The notes under the pieces were generated by a model, which searched no databases, was not told where the DNA came from, and saw only the letters and a program-made list of their open reading frames with translations. A DNA stretch of 64,000 nucleotides from Erpobdella octoculata (Eukaryota > Annelida > Clitellata > Hirudinida > Erpobdellidae): contig OZ022247.1 in assembly GCA_963978895.1 (NCBI GenBank), positions 3,596,452 to 3,660,451 on the forward strand, written 5' to 3'. Made by a program: the position numbers and the translations under genes. Below are positions 22,745 through 32,249 of the stretch, in pieces; the first letter of the stretch is position 1; the number at the start of each line of letters is the position of its first letter.

Positions 22745-23731
22745 TGCTCTTTCAGCGTCTGTCACAAGTCTAGAGATGAAAATGCAAAAATAGTAGATGA
22801 ATTCGCTGAGAGGTGGAAGTCAAGATCCGAGTCATTCCGCTGTTTCTACGACAGGACCGATGCCCAGAAGGTAATCGTTCGGAAGAACTACACAACAGTG
22901 GATGTGATCCACTGCATGCTGTGGCCTTCTCTGGTCATCATCATCTCCATTACCATCTTTCTCAAACTCGAGTCGAAAAGACGAGGCTTGACGTTTTGCG
23001 GACGAATAGAAACTGAACCTGAAAAGTCGGGACAAAGTCAAATCAGTATTGCAGACGCTCAGAATGCGCAAAGCTCATCTAAAAGAAAATTTGTCGAGCA
23101 GATGAAATCGGAGAAATCTCAAAAGCAAGCTGGCTCGCTCCATCCGCCTGGCGACAACCTTCCAAACTTGTCGCCGGGCAAAGAAAGCTCCGCAAGAACA
23201 GGAACCGGAGCAGCAGCAGCAGCGTGTTACGACATTGCTGTAAACGAATGCGGCCGAGTCACGTTCTCGACCAACGATTCATCTGGACAGCACCCGACAC
23301 CTCGGCACCACTACGTGGCCCAGCGTTTCGCCCACGACGCCGGACCTCACCTGCGGCACGCCAACCATCAGCATCGACTTGCCCAGCAGCAGAAGTTGCA
23401 GAAACACTTGAAAAATAACCAGGAAACGAGTCCGACATCTAAGTCGCTGACCAACCTCAGTACGACGTGCGTCAGATACGTTGACCAAGAGAGTCACAGT
23501 GAAACAAAAAAAGATGGTTACAAACAGATGCTAGAGAAGAACGTGTGTTCGGTGGATCTGCTGAGCGCTACTGACCAAATGTCCAATGAAATTGAAAAAA
23601 TTCAAAACTTTCAATCAAGCAGTGCATCGCCGCTTTTATGCAATTTCAGAAGTTCCAGCGTCGACTGGTTAGAAGGCCCGACGACGGTCGAGAAAGAAGG
23701 AGATGGAAAAGAAAAATTTGATGCAAATTAA
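22745..23731 (+). CDS. Terminal exon of a KCNMB-like BK-channel beta subunit
   Basis: A strong acceptor (pyrimidine run ending ATGTTGCAG at 22,744) opens a frame of 328 codons to the stop at 23,729-23,731. The first part reads CSFSVCHKSRDENAK, then SFRCFYDR, then VIVRKNY and VIHCMLWPSLVIIISIT. This is the pattern of the second half of KCNMB proteins: extracellular cysteines, a CFY block, a basic/tyrosine block, then HC-WP opening the second membrane helix. Such subunits flank the pore of large-conductance Ca-activated K channels and tune gating. After the helix comes an unusually long predicted cytosolic tail of about 240 residues, rich in Ser, Gln, His and Lys, with no domain I recognise. 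Known KCNMB C-termini are short. Upstream exons encoding the first helix are not identified in the window. AATAAA at 23,904 is a likely poly(A) signal. Confidence 0.75.
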   Translation, partial: CSFSVCHKSRDENAKIVDEFAERWKSRSESFRCFYDRTDAQKVIVRKNYTTVDVIHCMLWPSLVIIISITIFLKLESKRRGLTFCGRIETEPEKSGQSQISIADAQNAQSSSKRKFVEQMKSEKSQKQAGSLHPPGDNLPNLSPGKESSARTGTGAAAAACYDIAVNECGRVTFSTNDSSGQHPTPRHHYVAQRFAHDAGPHLRHANHQHRLAQQQKLQKHLKNNQETSPTSKSLTNLSTTCVRYVDQESHSETKKDGYKQMLEKNVCSVDLLSATDQMSNEIEKIQNFQSSSASPLLCNFRSSSVDWLEGPTTVEKEGDGKEKFDAN

Positions 23732-23903
23732 TTAATTAGCCATTTTTTCATCTTTTTTTCGTACCAATTTAAGAAGAAATTTTATATTTTTTTATTTTCG
23801 GATAGCAAGTTGAATTCAAAAAAGCATAGTAAAATCAATTATGCAAGCTCCGAGTTGCACAGTTTAACTAAATGTAAATATTTCAAAGCTGTTAAAAACG
23901 TGC

Positions 23904-23909
23904 AATAAA
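23904..23909 (+). promoter_or_regulatory. Likely poly(A) signal of the KCNMB-like gene
   Basis: AATAAA about 170 bp after the stop codon. Another AATAAA occurs further on at about 23,946, so the exact cleavage site is uncertain. Confidence 0.5.
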
Positions 23910-24525
23910 AGATGCTCATATTTGATAACTGTTTACGATTTTTAACAATAAAAAAACATATATCTACTTGAATGAAATTTGGAGACACAATACGGAATAT
24001 TTTTTAAGTATCTATGCAGTATACGAGTACAAATTACCAAACATTATGAACGTTTCAAACGTATTTAAACTATCTCGTTTGCTCTCTCTCTCTTTTTTTT
24101 AATATTTTTCTCTCGATATCCTGTTATGCATGTACATTCAAGATTTAAGCATTCGAAAGTTACTTTATGCAGTCAGCATTTTCATCGTTTAGAGACTAAA
24201 TTATTTTTGTAACTCTTATAAAGTGTATATATATATCTAAAATAAATGCTACAGAGTTTCGTGTGCGTCGAACCAGACAGTCCCCGTGTCAATATCAAAT
24301 CACTTTGTTAAATCAAATGAAAATTTGCCATAATGCATCAAAAGCAGTAATTGTCAATTACTTCATGTAGTAGCACAGGGCACAGAAAACAAATGGGAAA
24401 ACTAGAATAACATATAATAACATTTTTGACGTTAAATAAATATATTTTAATTATGAATAATAATAAAACTTAATTTTAACTAAACAACTTTGTTGTAATT
24501 TAAAATTTCTTTTACCGATTTATTA

Positions 24526-25170
24526 ACAAAACTTGGGATAAACAAGAAAATTATACAAAAAATAAAAATTGATGCAGGACTTTCGGCAGAAGAAGAAATT
24601 GTTCGGATCATAAAAAGTATTTTAGATCGACTTCAACAGGAGATGACAACAAGGTTTACTCGTCTCAAAGATCTGAACTTCAAATTCGGATTCTTACTTG
24701 ATGTAGACAAACTTTTGAATGACAAAGATCTTGACAGTCTCCGTCATCATTGTATTGAATTTGGAAATTTTTATGACTCGGATGTTGAAGGAATTGAGTT
24801 ATTAAATGAAATATGTGACTGCAGAATGCTCCTTGAGACCCGCCAGGATACTGCACCAAAGACTCCTACAGAACTCTTGTCGTTCATTGTTAGTTACGGA
24901 GAAGATGTTTTTCCAAATTTGCGTGTTGCTCTACAAATCCTTCTTACCATAGCTGTCACGATTGCCAGATGCGAGCGATCCTTCAGTAAATTAAAAATAA
25001 TTCTTTCCTACCTTCGAGCATCCAAGGGACAAGATAGACTTATCGATCTGGCTCTAATGAGTGTGGAGAAGGAAGTTCTTGAACAGATTGATTTTGATGA
25101 TATAATTAACCAGTTTGCTGCAGTAAAAGCAAGAAAAATAAAAAAAAATTTAAACTCAGCTTATTTTTAA
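24526..25170 (+). pseudogene. hAT transposase, C-terminal remnant (ZMYM1-like)
   Basis: The frame is open from about 24,526; an ATG at 24,643 is not a natural start. The protein ends with the hAT dimerisation block: FPNLRVALQILLTIAVTIAR, then CERSFSKLKIIL, SYLRA, LMSVEKE and FAAVKARK. This is the pattern of hAT proteins related to ZMYM1 and TTF-type zinc-finger transposases. The N-terminal zinc finger and the catalytic DDE core are absent, so it is a truncated remnant. The terminus at 25,568 is its likely right end. Confidence 0.85.
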
Positions 25171-25499
25171 CCACAATTTTAGACAATACCAATCTGTTGT
25201 TTTGCTTTTAAATTTTATAATTTTTCTTTCGCACTTCTGACTCAGTGGACAAGAAAAATACAGAATTATAAAAACTACTGGAAAAATAAATTGAGAGAAT
25301 CTAATTATATACGTAATCATATTCATTAATATTTTGTAATTGTAAGAAAAACAGTATAATAGTAAAAACTAAGAAAGAATAATACAATTATGATGTAAGG
25401 CGCAATATGCATATAGAAATTTAAATACACTGAAATGCATGTATATAGGCGCCAGAGACTGTAGCCTACATGCAAATACTGAGTACGACAGTTATTATA

Positions 25500-25568
25500 T
25501 TTTATGTAGGGGGCGCAGATTTTGTGTTTTGTCCCCGGGCGCAGAAGACCCTAGCTACTACGCCACTG
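25500..25568 (+). mobile_element. Right terminus of the hAT element
   Basis: Ends CTAGCTACTACGCCACTG at 25,568. Read inward (reverse complement) it starts CAGTGGCGTAG, a common hAT terminal motif, preceded by GGGGGCGC and GTCCCCGGGCGC blocks. I found no matching left end before the transposase remnant, so the element is probably 5'-deleted. Confidence 0.7.
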
Positions 25569-26045
25569 GTTTCTTGAACAGCTAATGAAAACCTTCGGCG
25601 GTGGTCGACCGGATACTTGTTTACAGGAAAGCATCAAATGATTTTCTTCAGATATCCAATATTCAAAAGTTAGAGTTTGAACTGAACTAGTTGAAGGTTT
25701 AGTTGTCGTATTTTCGTTCAGGTTTGTTTTTCTGTCACTTTGCGAATACAACAGAGTGTTGTTGCTAGAATTGATGTATTTCCAGTTATATCAGGATAGA
25801 GTTTTGTAGTTACGTAAGGAGATAATTTTGTAGTTAAATCAGTAGATTGGTTTGTGATTGTTATAGAAAGTTGTTTTAGTGGTTTCAGAGAGACTTGTAG
25901 TTGCATCAACAAGTAATTAAAGTAGCAGAGAGTTTTGTAGTTGATTTAGTTAAAATTTTTGTAGTTGCATCAACAGAAAGTTTTGTAGTGTTACAAAAAG
26001 TCTTGTAGTTGCAGCATCAAATAAAGTTGTAGTAGAATCAGTGTC
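25569..26045 (-). pseudogene. Broken Thr-rich plus Ig-like gene fragment
   Basis: On the minus strand, repeated TTKL, TTKP and STTKLS segments (from ACTACAAAAC repeats) lead with at least one frame change into HLMLSCKQVSGRPPPKVFI, which resembles the B and C strands of an Ig domain. The order of a Thr/Ser-rich stretch followed by Ig matches the LRR-Ig family at 36 and 54 kb, but identity is low. The Ig part stops exactly where the hAT right terminus begins. I read it as a decayed relative interrupted by the transposon. Confidence 0.5.
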
Positions 26046-26319
26046 TTTCTTTCTTGCACAAATTATAAAAAGTTATTAAGTTGCCGTGGCTGTCCACACA
26101 GACTGTAAAAACAGTTAGGTTCGACTGAGAAATTCGTGTTTCATTCAATGAAGAAATTAATGAACGGTTACATAAAAATAAGTTATTTAACAAAGTAAAA
26201 CTGTAAAACTTTAAAAAAATATTGAGTAAATTAGGTAGAGTATACTTGAGCTGTTATTACTCAAATCTAATTTTTCTAAAGCTTGACATTGGTGCGAGTT
26301 AAACACTGGAGTTATCACT

Positions 26320-26700
26320 GAAATTATGTTGTTTTTACCAATGCTTTTATTAACTCGTCGTCTCTGTTTCTCTGTCTGTCTGTTTCTCTGTCTGTTTCAA
26401 ATCTTGCAATCAATTTTTGAGTCACTTCCTGATAATAGATTTTTTTCAAATTTTGCATACATGCTCAAAATAGAAGACAATGCAAGTTCAATTATTAGTT
26501 TTACAATAAGTCAATTAATTTAGTTAATTTTAATTAATTTCGATATTTCGATATAATTAAGATATTTCGACTTTAATATAAAATAAAAGAGTAATATAAG
26601 AAAAAATTGATTGCAAAATTTGTGTTTTAATTACATATAAGAGCATTGGTTTTAAAAATTCGTTTTTAATTTACTTGTTTAAATTTAGTTTTTCAGAATT
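26320..26700 (+). repeat. Dispersed repeat, inverted partner at 47,040-47,490
   Basis: Shares long blocks with the reverse complement of 47,040-47,490: CAATGCTTTTAT, CTCGTCGTCTCTGTTT, TTGCAATCAATTTTTGAGTC, TTTGCATACATGCTCAAAAT, TTTACAATAAGTCAATTAAT and AATTCGTTTTTAATTTACTT. The partner carries about 100 bp of extra sequence in the middle. The family is not recognised. Confidence 0.8.
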
Positions 26701-27530
26701 CTTTTTCAGGTTTTCCCAACCAGTGAAGTCCAATTTATTGTCGACTGCCACAGAAATGCGGAGATACGTTACCGATGCTTTTCATGTATCCCATGATCCA
26801 AACGATCGTATGGTGTTCTCAAAATCTCACCTTTCAAACGTTCCATTTGTTGCAAACTATAGCTAAATTTAGATGAATAATTGCAACTAATAAATTTTAC
26901 TTTTAAATATAAAGCATAAAAATGAAAAACAGCAAAATCATACAATATTGCTTTTTAAGTTGTACATCGACTGCAAATTTTTCAAAACGATTGTTTGAGG
27001 CGGTTGAGCTAAAAAAAAACTGATAGTATCAATATAACTGCTGTTTGAATTTTGAATTTTTAAATGCTCAATCTTGGCAGATCTTTTATAAAAAATGTAC
27101 GTTTTTCGTAGCAAGACTTGTTGCTGTTATGTTTTTCAAAGAGGTGCTCTTTACATGTAGAGTAAAATAAATGATATGTTCTGCATAACAACATAATGCT
27201 TTGACTGAAGGCTAGAAGGCATTATATTATTTTTATTTTATTTTACTGACATCAAAAAAGAATAATTCACAGAAACTAAAGACAAACAAAAAATTACAAC
27301 AGCGTCATTCGATCCAAAAAAAGCAAGCAAAAACATTTATTAAGTGAGGTAGGCCCAAAAGGATTTACATCCCGCTAGAAGAGCCACAAAAGTGCTTTAA
27401 TAGAAATGATTTGTGCAGAGATTTAAATGACAACAGTGAAACAGATGTAGTTTTTTCAAAAAGTAAACTTGAGTTAAAATCGGCGGAAACTTCTAAGCAA
27501 ACATTCAGTAAACTATTAACAAAACCGCAT
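26701..27530. other. No supported gene
   Basis: AT-rich; nothing recognisable. Confidence 0.45.
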
Positions 27531-27531
27531 T

Positions 27532-28612
27532 TTATAAAATCAAAAATCTACTACTAATAAAATAAAAAGTAAAAAATAAAAGTCCACCAAAGTAAGTAAG
27601 CTTCAAAGATAAAGATGTTTCCAGTAAGTCAAATTCAACATAAATTGATTCATTGCCCCATCCATGTTCATTTTTTGCACAGCAACTGTAGAGTCCAAGT
27701 TCTTTGCTTGTCACGTGTTTAATGTTGTATGTAATGTTGAGCAATCTCTTCATTTCTTTGTTTGGAAAATATTTTGAGAAACCGTCTGGACATTAAATTA
27801 CAACTTTTGCTGGTGGATCTGCAAAAACTGAACATTTCATTATTAATTGCTTCATTTTCTCACAAATGAATTTTCTGAAACTTCAAACTTTTGGATTTGG
27901 TTTTTGAGTGCTGTTTGTGGTTTTATGTGTTTTTGCAGTAAATTCATTATTTGCCATTTCTGGACCTGTAGAAATTGCTTCATAAAATGAGCTAAATTCT
28001 GATGTAGGAAAACAAAAGTTGCAAGCTGGGTGGTTTTTCTCTTGCGATGATGAACTACTTGGGCACAAAGTACCATCAAATAAAGGGTTTTCGTATTTTC
28101 ATTTGAACACTTAACTTAAATTTTTTAAATGTGAGTGAGAAAGCTTTTTATTGTTGAACCAGCTGATTAAGCAATTGCACTCAACTTGATTTCCTCTTAT
28201 ATAAAGTTGCTCAAGTTTTGAAAAGACGTTGAAAAATTCTAAAAAAAGGCTTTCCAGTTTGTTATCTAAAAAGGATAATTTTTAAAGATTCATGAATCTT
28301 TTAGGAATATTTTATCAATTTTTGTAGTACTGCTCCAACTAATTATACATTTTTAAAGATTTCATCCAATGTTTTAAAACCACTTCTTCTAATCTCCGGT
28401 ATATCACATTTGTAAATTTTTTAAGTTTTTAACGGACTTTTCATAACCGATATGAAACTTTAATTTAGACGTTTTTAATTAAAGAAAAATAAAAGTTATT
28501 GATTGTTGTGTGCTCCTAAATAATCATTGGTTTAAATAATAATTAACAAAAAATTTAAGCGTCTTCAAAACTTTAAATTATAATTTAAACAAAGATGCAA
28601 CAAGTAAAGCTG
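27532..28612 (-). pseudogene. LRR-Ig gene, degenerate third copy
   Basis: Read on the minus strand, this matches the second exon and adjoining intron of the genes at 36 and 54 kb. It has an LRR C-terminal cap remnant (ECNCLISWF), the FDGTLCPSSSSS-type linker, a shortened Ser/Thr-rich part, an Ig domain end with LYSCCAKNEHGWGNESIYVE and a hydrophobic C-terminus. Several stops and frameshifts break it, for example before CPDGFSKYF and after the cap. Homology continues into intron sequence to about 28,612; the first exon is not present. The LINE insertion begins about 330 bp beyond. Confidence 0.85.
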
Positions 28613-28927
28613 TTGAAAACACGTCAGCTAACTCACTAACTCACATGTGCTCACGTCAGCTCAGCGTTTCATCCTTTAGTAGTCGATAAATGAGTACCAA
28701 CTTCGATTGGGTGTTCTAGTCACTTGGGCACTGGTGGAGCTAACGAATAATATGCGGGGTCACCAGCGTCACCGTAAACACCGCACACGCTATTCTAGTC
28801 TTATCTGCAAGCTGCAAACATTATAAAAGCACCCATTAAGTAACATTGTTATACACGGCGCTATATAAATTGAGCCTATGCGGTTTGACGATGGCTGGAA
28901 TAAAGATTTAAAAAACAATAGTCAAAT
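28613..28927. other. No gene; short stretch between pseudogene and LINE
   Basis: Contains GGCGCTATATAAATTGAG at about 28,857, a motif shared with 1927. No other feature. Confidence 0.4.
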
Positions 28928-28940
28928 AGTTTCCTTGTTT
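28928..28940. repeat. Left target-site duplication of the LINE
   Basis: AGTTTCCTTGTTT, repeated exactly at 35,313-35,325. Confidence 0.9.
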
Positions 28941-28942
28941 CC

Positions 28943-29323
28943 ATGGTTGCAGAGTTGATGAAGACGATACAGAAAGATGAAAATGTCGAGCAACTATTCA
29001 ACGATTTTCAGAAAACGCTGAAAGAGGCTATCGTGATGTCGACTCCATCACCAAAGTCTACGATGAAAAAAGATCGTCCAGCAGTGCCTTTCTGGAATGC
29101 CAATTGCAAAACAGCAATCAAGCTAAGAAATAGAGCGAAAAACATCTACAAGAGAATTCCGACACCGATAAATAAAGAAGAATACAGAAAACTCAGAAGA
29201 GAAGCACAAAAGGTTGTCAGAGAAGCCAAAGCCAGCCACTGGCAACGCTTTTGTTCAACTCTTGACTGTCACACTTCACTCGATCGACTTTGGAGAACGG
29301 TCAAAAGCATGGCCGGACAGAAG
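28943..29323 (+). pseudogene. LINE ORF2, segment before the copia insertion
   Basis: Encodes the region between endonuclease and RT: PAVPFWNANCKTAIKLRNRA, then EEYRKLRREAQKVVREAKAS and HWQRFCSTLD. The PFWN-C-AIK-RNRA and RREAQK-VREAK pattern is typical of non-LTR ORF2. The frame continues after the copia element, at 32,255, in the same phase once one 5-bp duplicate is discounted. Confidence 0.88.
29319..29323. repeat. Left target-site duplication of the copia element
   Basis: AGAAG, repeated at 32,250-32,254 directly after the 3' LTR. Five base pairs is the usual length for copia integrases. Confidence 0.93.
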
Positions 29324-29510
29324 TGTTAAATTAATTTGGTTTTAATGAACTCTTTGTTACAACGATTTATAATTAATGCTCTATGTTCACTTCATGTTCA
29401 CTTTTAGTTTTATCTCTTTCTTTTCCGTTGTTATCTTTTGTCAATAAAGTCGAATCAACTATTGTCGATTAGTTCCGATTATACACTGCGTTTAAGTATT
29501 GTTTCTAACA
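29324..29510 (+). repeat. 5' LTR of the copia element
   Basis: 187 bp, starts TGTTAAATTAA and ends TTCTAACA. By eye I find no difference from the 3' LTR. It contains AATAAA at 29,443. Confidence 0.95.
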
Positions 29511-29524
29511 GGTTATGGGCCCAG
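29511..29524 (+). promoter_or_regulatory. Primer-binding site, initiator tRNA-Met half-molecule type
   Basis: GGTTATGGGCCCAG directly follows the 5' LTR. It is complementary to the anticodon stem-loop of animal initiator tRNA-Met (CUGGGCCCAUAACC), the unusual internal priming site known from Drosophila copia. Confidence 0.88.
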
Positions 29525-29665
29525 AACCCAATTTTAGGAACAAGTAAATAAATCAAGTTTATTTTTTTGGAACATTTAACGTTCGGTTCAAGATTTTATA
29601 AAGAACATTCGTTGTGAGCGATAAAGGTTAACCACGCTACATCGAGTAATACAATTGTTGAACTG

Positions 29666-32023
29666 ATGGCGGATGCAACGTTAAGAATCGCAAAGTTGAA
29701 CGGCAGTAACTACCAGACATGGAAGTTTAAAGTTGAATTGTTGCTCGTTAAAGAAGATCTCTGGGAAGTTATTTTTCAAGATCAAGATCCATCATCGGAA
29801 TGGCGGAAAAAGGACAGCAAAGCCAGAGCAACAATAGGTCTACTTCTGGAGGACAACCAGTTGAACCTCATCAGAAAATTGACAACAGCAAAGGAGACGT
29901 GGGAGGCATTAAGAAATTACCACGAAAAGTCAACCTTATCAAATAAGGTAAGTTTGTTAAAGAGGCTTTGTGGGATCAGATTACATGAAGGTGGGGATAT
30001 GGAGTCACATCTTGCTAAGATGGAAGACATAATTGACCAGTTATCGTCCTTGGGGGAAACTATTGGAGAACAGTTAAATGTTGCTTTCTTTCTCAGTAGT
30101 TTGCCAGACAGCTATAGCACACTGATAACAGCATTAGAAACAAGACCCGAAGCCGACTTAACTGTTGAATTGGTCAAGAACAAACTGATCGAAGAATACA
30201 AAAGAAGAAGTGAAAACTCAGCAACTTACGATGGTCAGGAACAGCAAGCTCTAAAGGTAAATCATCCAGGTACAAGGTCTACAGATAAGAATGTAAAAGC
30301 CAACAGTTACGAAAAGACTTCCACAGTATGTTTTTTCTGTAAGAAACCAAACCACATAAAGAAAGAATGCAGAAAATACTTAGAGTGGAAAAGAAAGAAC
30401 TCAGACCATAAAGCTCAAACAATTCAACAATGTGTAGAAATAGCAAGCACTTATGACCAGTATGCTTGTTTCAAGGCTGGTGAAAGCAATTCAGGAACTA
30501 CATGGTATGTTGATTCAGGTGCAAGTTCTCATATGTGTAACAATAGAAATTTCTTTGTTAACCTTGATGAACAACAGAAGGGACAAGTTGTCCTAGCAAA
30601 TGGTCAAAGGCTGACAACTTCAGGTATCGGAAGCGGCTACCTCAAATGTCAGGAAAAGGTCATAAAAATCATAGGTGTACTGTATGTACCGCAGTTGACA
30701 GGTAACTTGATTTCTGTTAGAAAATTAACTGATGGGCAGTTCAGGGTCATTTTTGAAAAGAATGTATGCAGGATTATGCGGAATAATGAACTGCTGGCGC
30801 AGGCTTCAATTCGGAACGGGCTGTATGAATTAGATTCATTGGAGCATGCATTGATGTCTAATGTTAATGATGGATGCATACATGTTTGGCACAACAGATT
30901 AGGGCATCGAGACCCCAATGCCATAAAGTTATTGGAACAGCAACTAGATAACTTCCAGATCAAGCCATGCCAGATAAAGAAAGTCTGTGAATGCTGTATT
31001 CAAGCAAAGTTAACGAAACAACCACTACCCAAGAAATCAGAATCCAGATCAAGTAAGCCACTAGAGTTGATTCACACAGATGTTTGTGGACCGATGCAGA
31101 CAATCACACCAAGCGGAAACAGGTATTTTATGACAATGATCGATGACTTCAGCAAATACACTGTTTTGTACTTGTTAAAAAATAAGTTTGAAGTAACAGA
31201 TAAAATTAAAGAATATGTAAAGCTTGTCCAGACAAAATTCAAAAGCACACCTAAAGTGATAAGATCAGATCGTGGTGGTGAATATGTCAATGAAACATTA
31301 AAGAAATTCTTCAAGAGCGAAGGTATAACATCTCAATTTACTGTTCCGTATACACCACAGCAGAATGGAGTAGCAGAAAGGAAGAACCGCTATTTAGTTG
31401 AAATGACCAGAAGCATGTTAATCGACTCGAATCTACCAAACAAATATTGGGGCGAAGCGATCAACACAGCAAACTATCTGCAGAACATTCTACCGACAGC
31501 AGGTGAGATGAAGACACCACATGAAAGGTGGGAAGGTGTGAAGCCCAGTGTGACCCACATAAAGCAATTCGGATGTCAAGCCTACTCAGTTGTTGCAGCC
31601 GAGAAAAGACAGAAGCTTGATAAAAAGTCAGAAAAACGAATTTTCGTTGGTTATGCAGAAGGCACAAAAGGTTATCGTTTGTTAGACACAGTGACTGAGA
31701 AAATCAGCATCAGCAGGGATGTGAAATTCATTGAAGGTGACCCACATTGGATTACAATATCAGCCGACAGTCAAGAAAGCAGTCAACAGGAACAGCCCAT
31801 TGAGGTTGAGATCGAGCTGAAGACAAATACAGATCAATCGGGAGACAGTGGTGAACAAACTGAAGATCAGATGGAATTGAGAAGGTCAACTAGAATAAAG
31901 AAACGACCAGAGAGACTAATTGAAACGGCTAGTGTTGCAAATGAAATGCCTGCAGATATGTTAACGAAACCAGTGGAAGCTGTTAAACTTAGACATTTAT
32001 GTTGTGCTATTGGTTTAACTTAA
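29666..32023 (+). CDS. Copia Gag-protease-integrase polyprotein, RT deleted
   Basis: 785 aa. Residues 1-200 are a copia-type Gag, opening with LNGSNYQTWKF. A CCHC zinc knuckle follows at C222, C225, H230 and C235. The aspartic protease has D283 in WYVDSGASSHM. The pre-integrase HHCC finger includes HNRLGH and CECC. The integrase core has D472 (HTDVCGP), D535 (SDRGGEY) and E571 (NGVAERKN), giving the D,D-35-E spacing. After a basic linker (RRSTRIKKRPERL) the frame passes straight to the last piece of RNase H (PADMLTKPVE) near residue 750. The whole RT (no YVDD box) and the RNase H catalytic region are absent. No stop or frameshift occurs, so a Gag-PR-IN protein could be made. It sits inside the LINE ORF2 in the same orientation. 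Confidence 0.93.
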   Translation: MADATLRIAKLNGSNYQTWKFKVELLLVKEDLWEVIFQDQDPSSEWRKKDSKARATIGLLLEDNQLNLIRKLTTAKETWEALRNYHEKSTLSNKVSLLKRLCGIRLHEGGDMESHLAKMEDIIDQLSSLGETIGEQLNVAFFLSSLPDSYSTLITALETRPEADLTVELVKNKLIEEYKRRSENSATYDGQEQQALKVNHPGTRSTDKNVKANSYEKTSTVCFFCKKPNHIKKECRKYLEWKRKNSDHKAQTIQQCVEIASTYDQYACFKAGESNSGTTWYVDSGASSHMCNNRNFFVNLDEQQKGQVVLANGQRLTTSGIGSGYLKCQEKVIKIIGVLYVPQLTGNLISVRKLTDGQFRVIFEKNVCRIMRNNELLAQASIRNGLYELDSLEHALMSNVNDGCIHVWHNRLGHRDPNAIKLLEQQLDNFQIKPCQIKKVCECCIQAKLTKQPLPKKSESRSSKPLELIHTDVCGPMQTITPSGNRYFMTMIDDFSKYTVLYLLKNKFEVTDKIKEYVKLVQTKFKSTPKVIRSDRGGEYVNETLKKFFKSEGITSQFTVPYTPQQNGVAERKNRYLVEMTRSMLIDSNLPNKYWGEAINTANYLQNILPTAGEMKTPHERWEGVKPSVTHIKQFGCQAYSVVAAEKRQKLDKKSEKRIFVGYAEGTKGYRLLDTVTEKISISRDVKFIEGDPHWITISADSQESSQQEQPIEVEIELKTNTDQSGDSGEQTEDQMELRRSTRIKKRPERLIETASVANEMPADMLTKPVEAVKLRHLCCAIGLT

Positions 32024-32051
32024 TGAGAGACAGGTTCTAAAGATTAAATCG

Positions 32052-32062
32052 TTGAGGGGGAG
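32052..32062 (+). promoter_or_regulatory. Polypurine tract
   Basis: TTGAGGGGGAG directly before the 3' LTR; primes plus-strand DNA synthesis. Confidence 0.85.
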
Positions 32063-32249
32063 TGTTAAATTAATTTGGTTTTAATGAACTCTTTGTTACA
32101 ACGATTTATAATTAATGCTCTATGTTCACTTCATGTTCACTTTTAGTTTTATCTCTTTCTTTTCCGTTGTTATCTTTTGTCAATAAAGTCGAATCAACTA
32201 TTGTCGATTAGTTCCGATTATACACTGCGTTTAAGTATTGTTTCTAACA
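32063..32249 (+). repeat. 3' LTR of the copia element
   Basis: 187 bp, TGTTAAATTAA to TTCTAACA, followed by the AGAAG duplicate at 32,250-32,254. Confidence 0.95.

Larger units (their letters stand above)
29324..32249 (+). mobile_element. Ty1/copia retrotransposon lacking reverse transcriptase
   Basis: 2926 bp: 187-bp LTRs, primer-binding site, one 785-codon frame and a polypurine tract, flanked by AGAAG. It is roughly half the length of a complete copia element because RT and most of RNase H are missing in frame. LTR identity points to a recent insertion. It needs RT from another element and is best described as non-autonomous. Confidence 0.93.
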
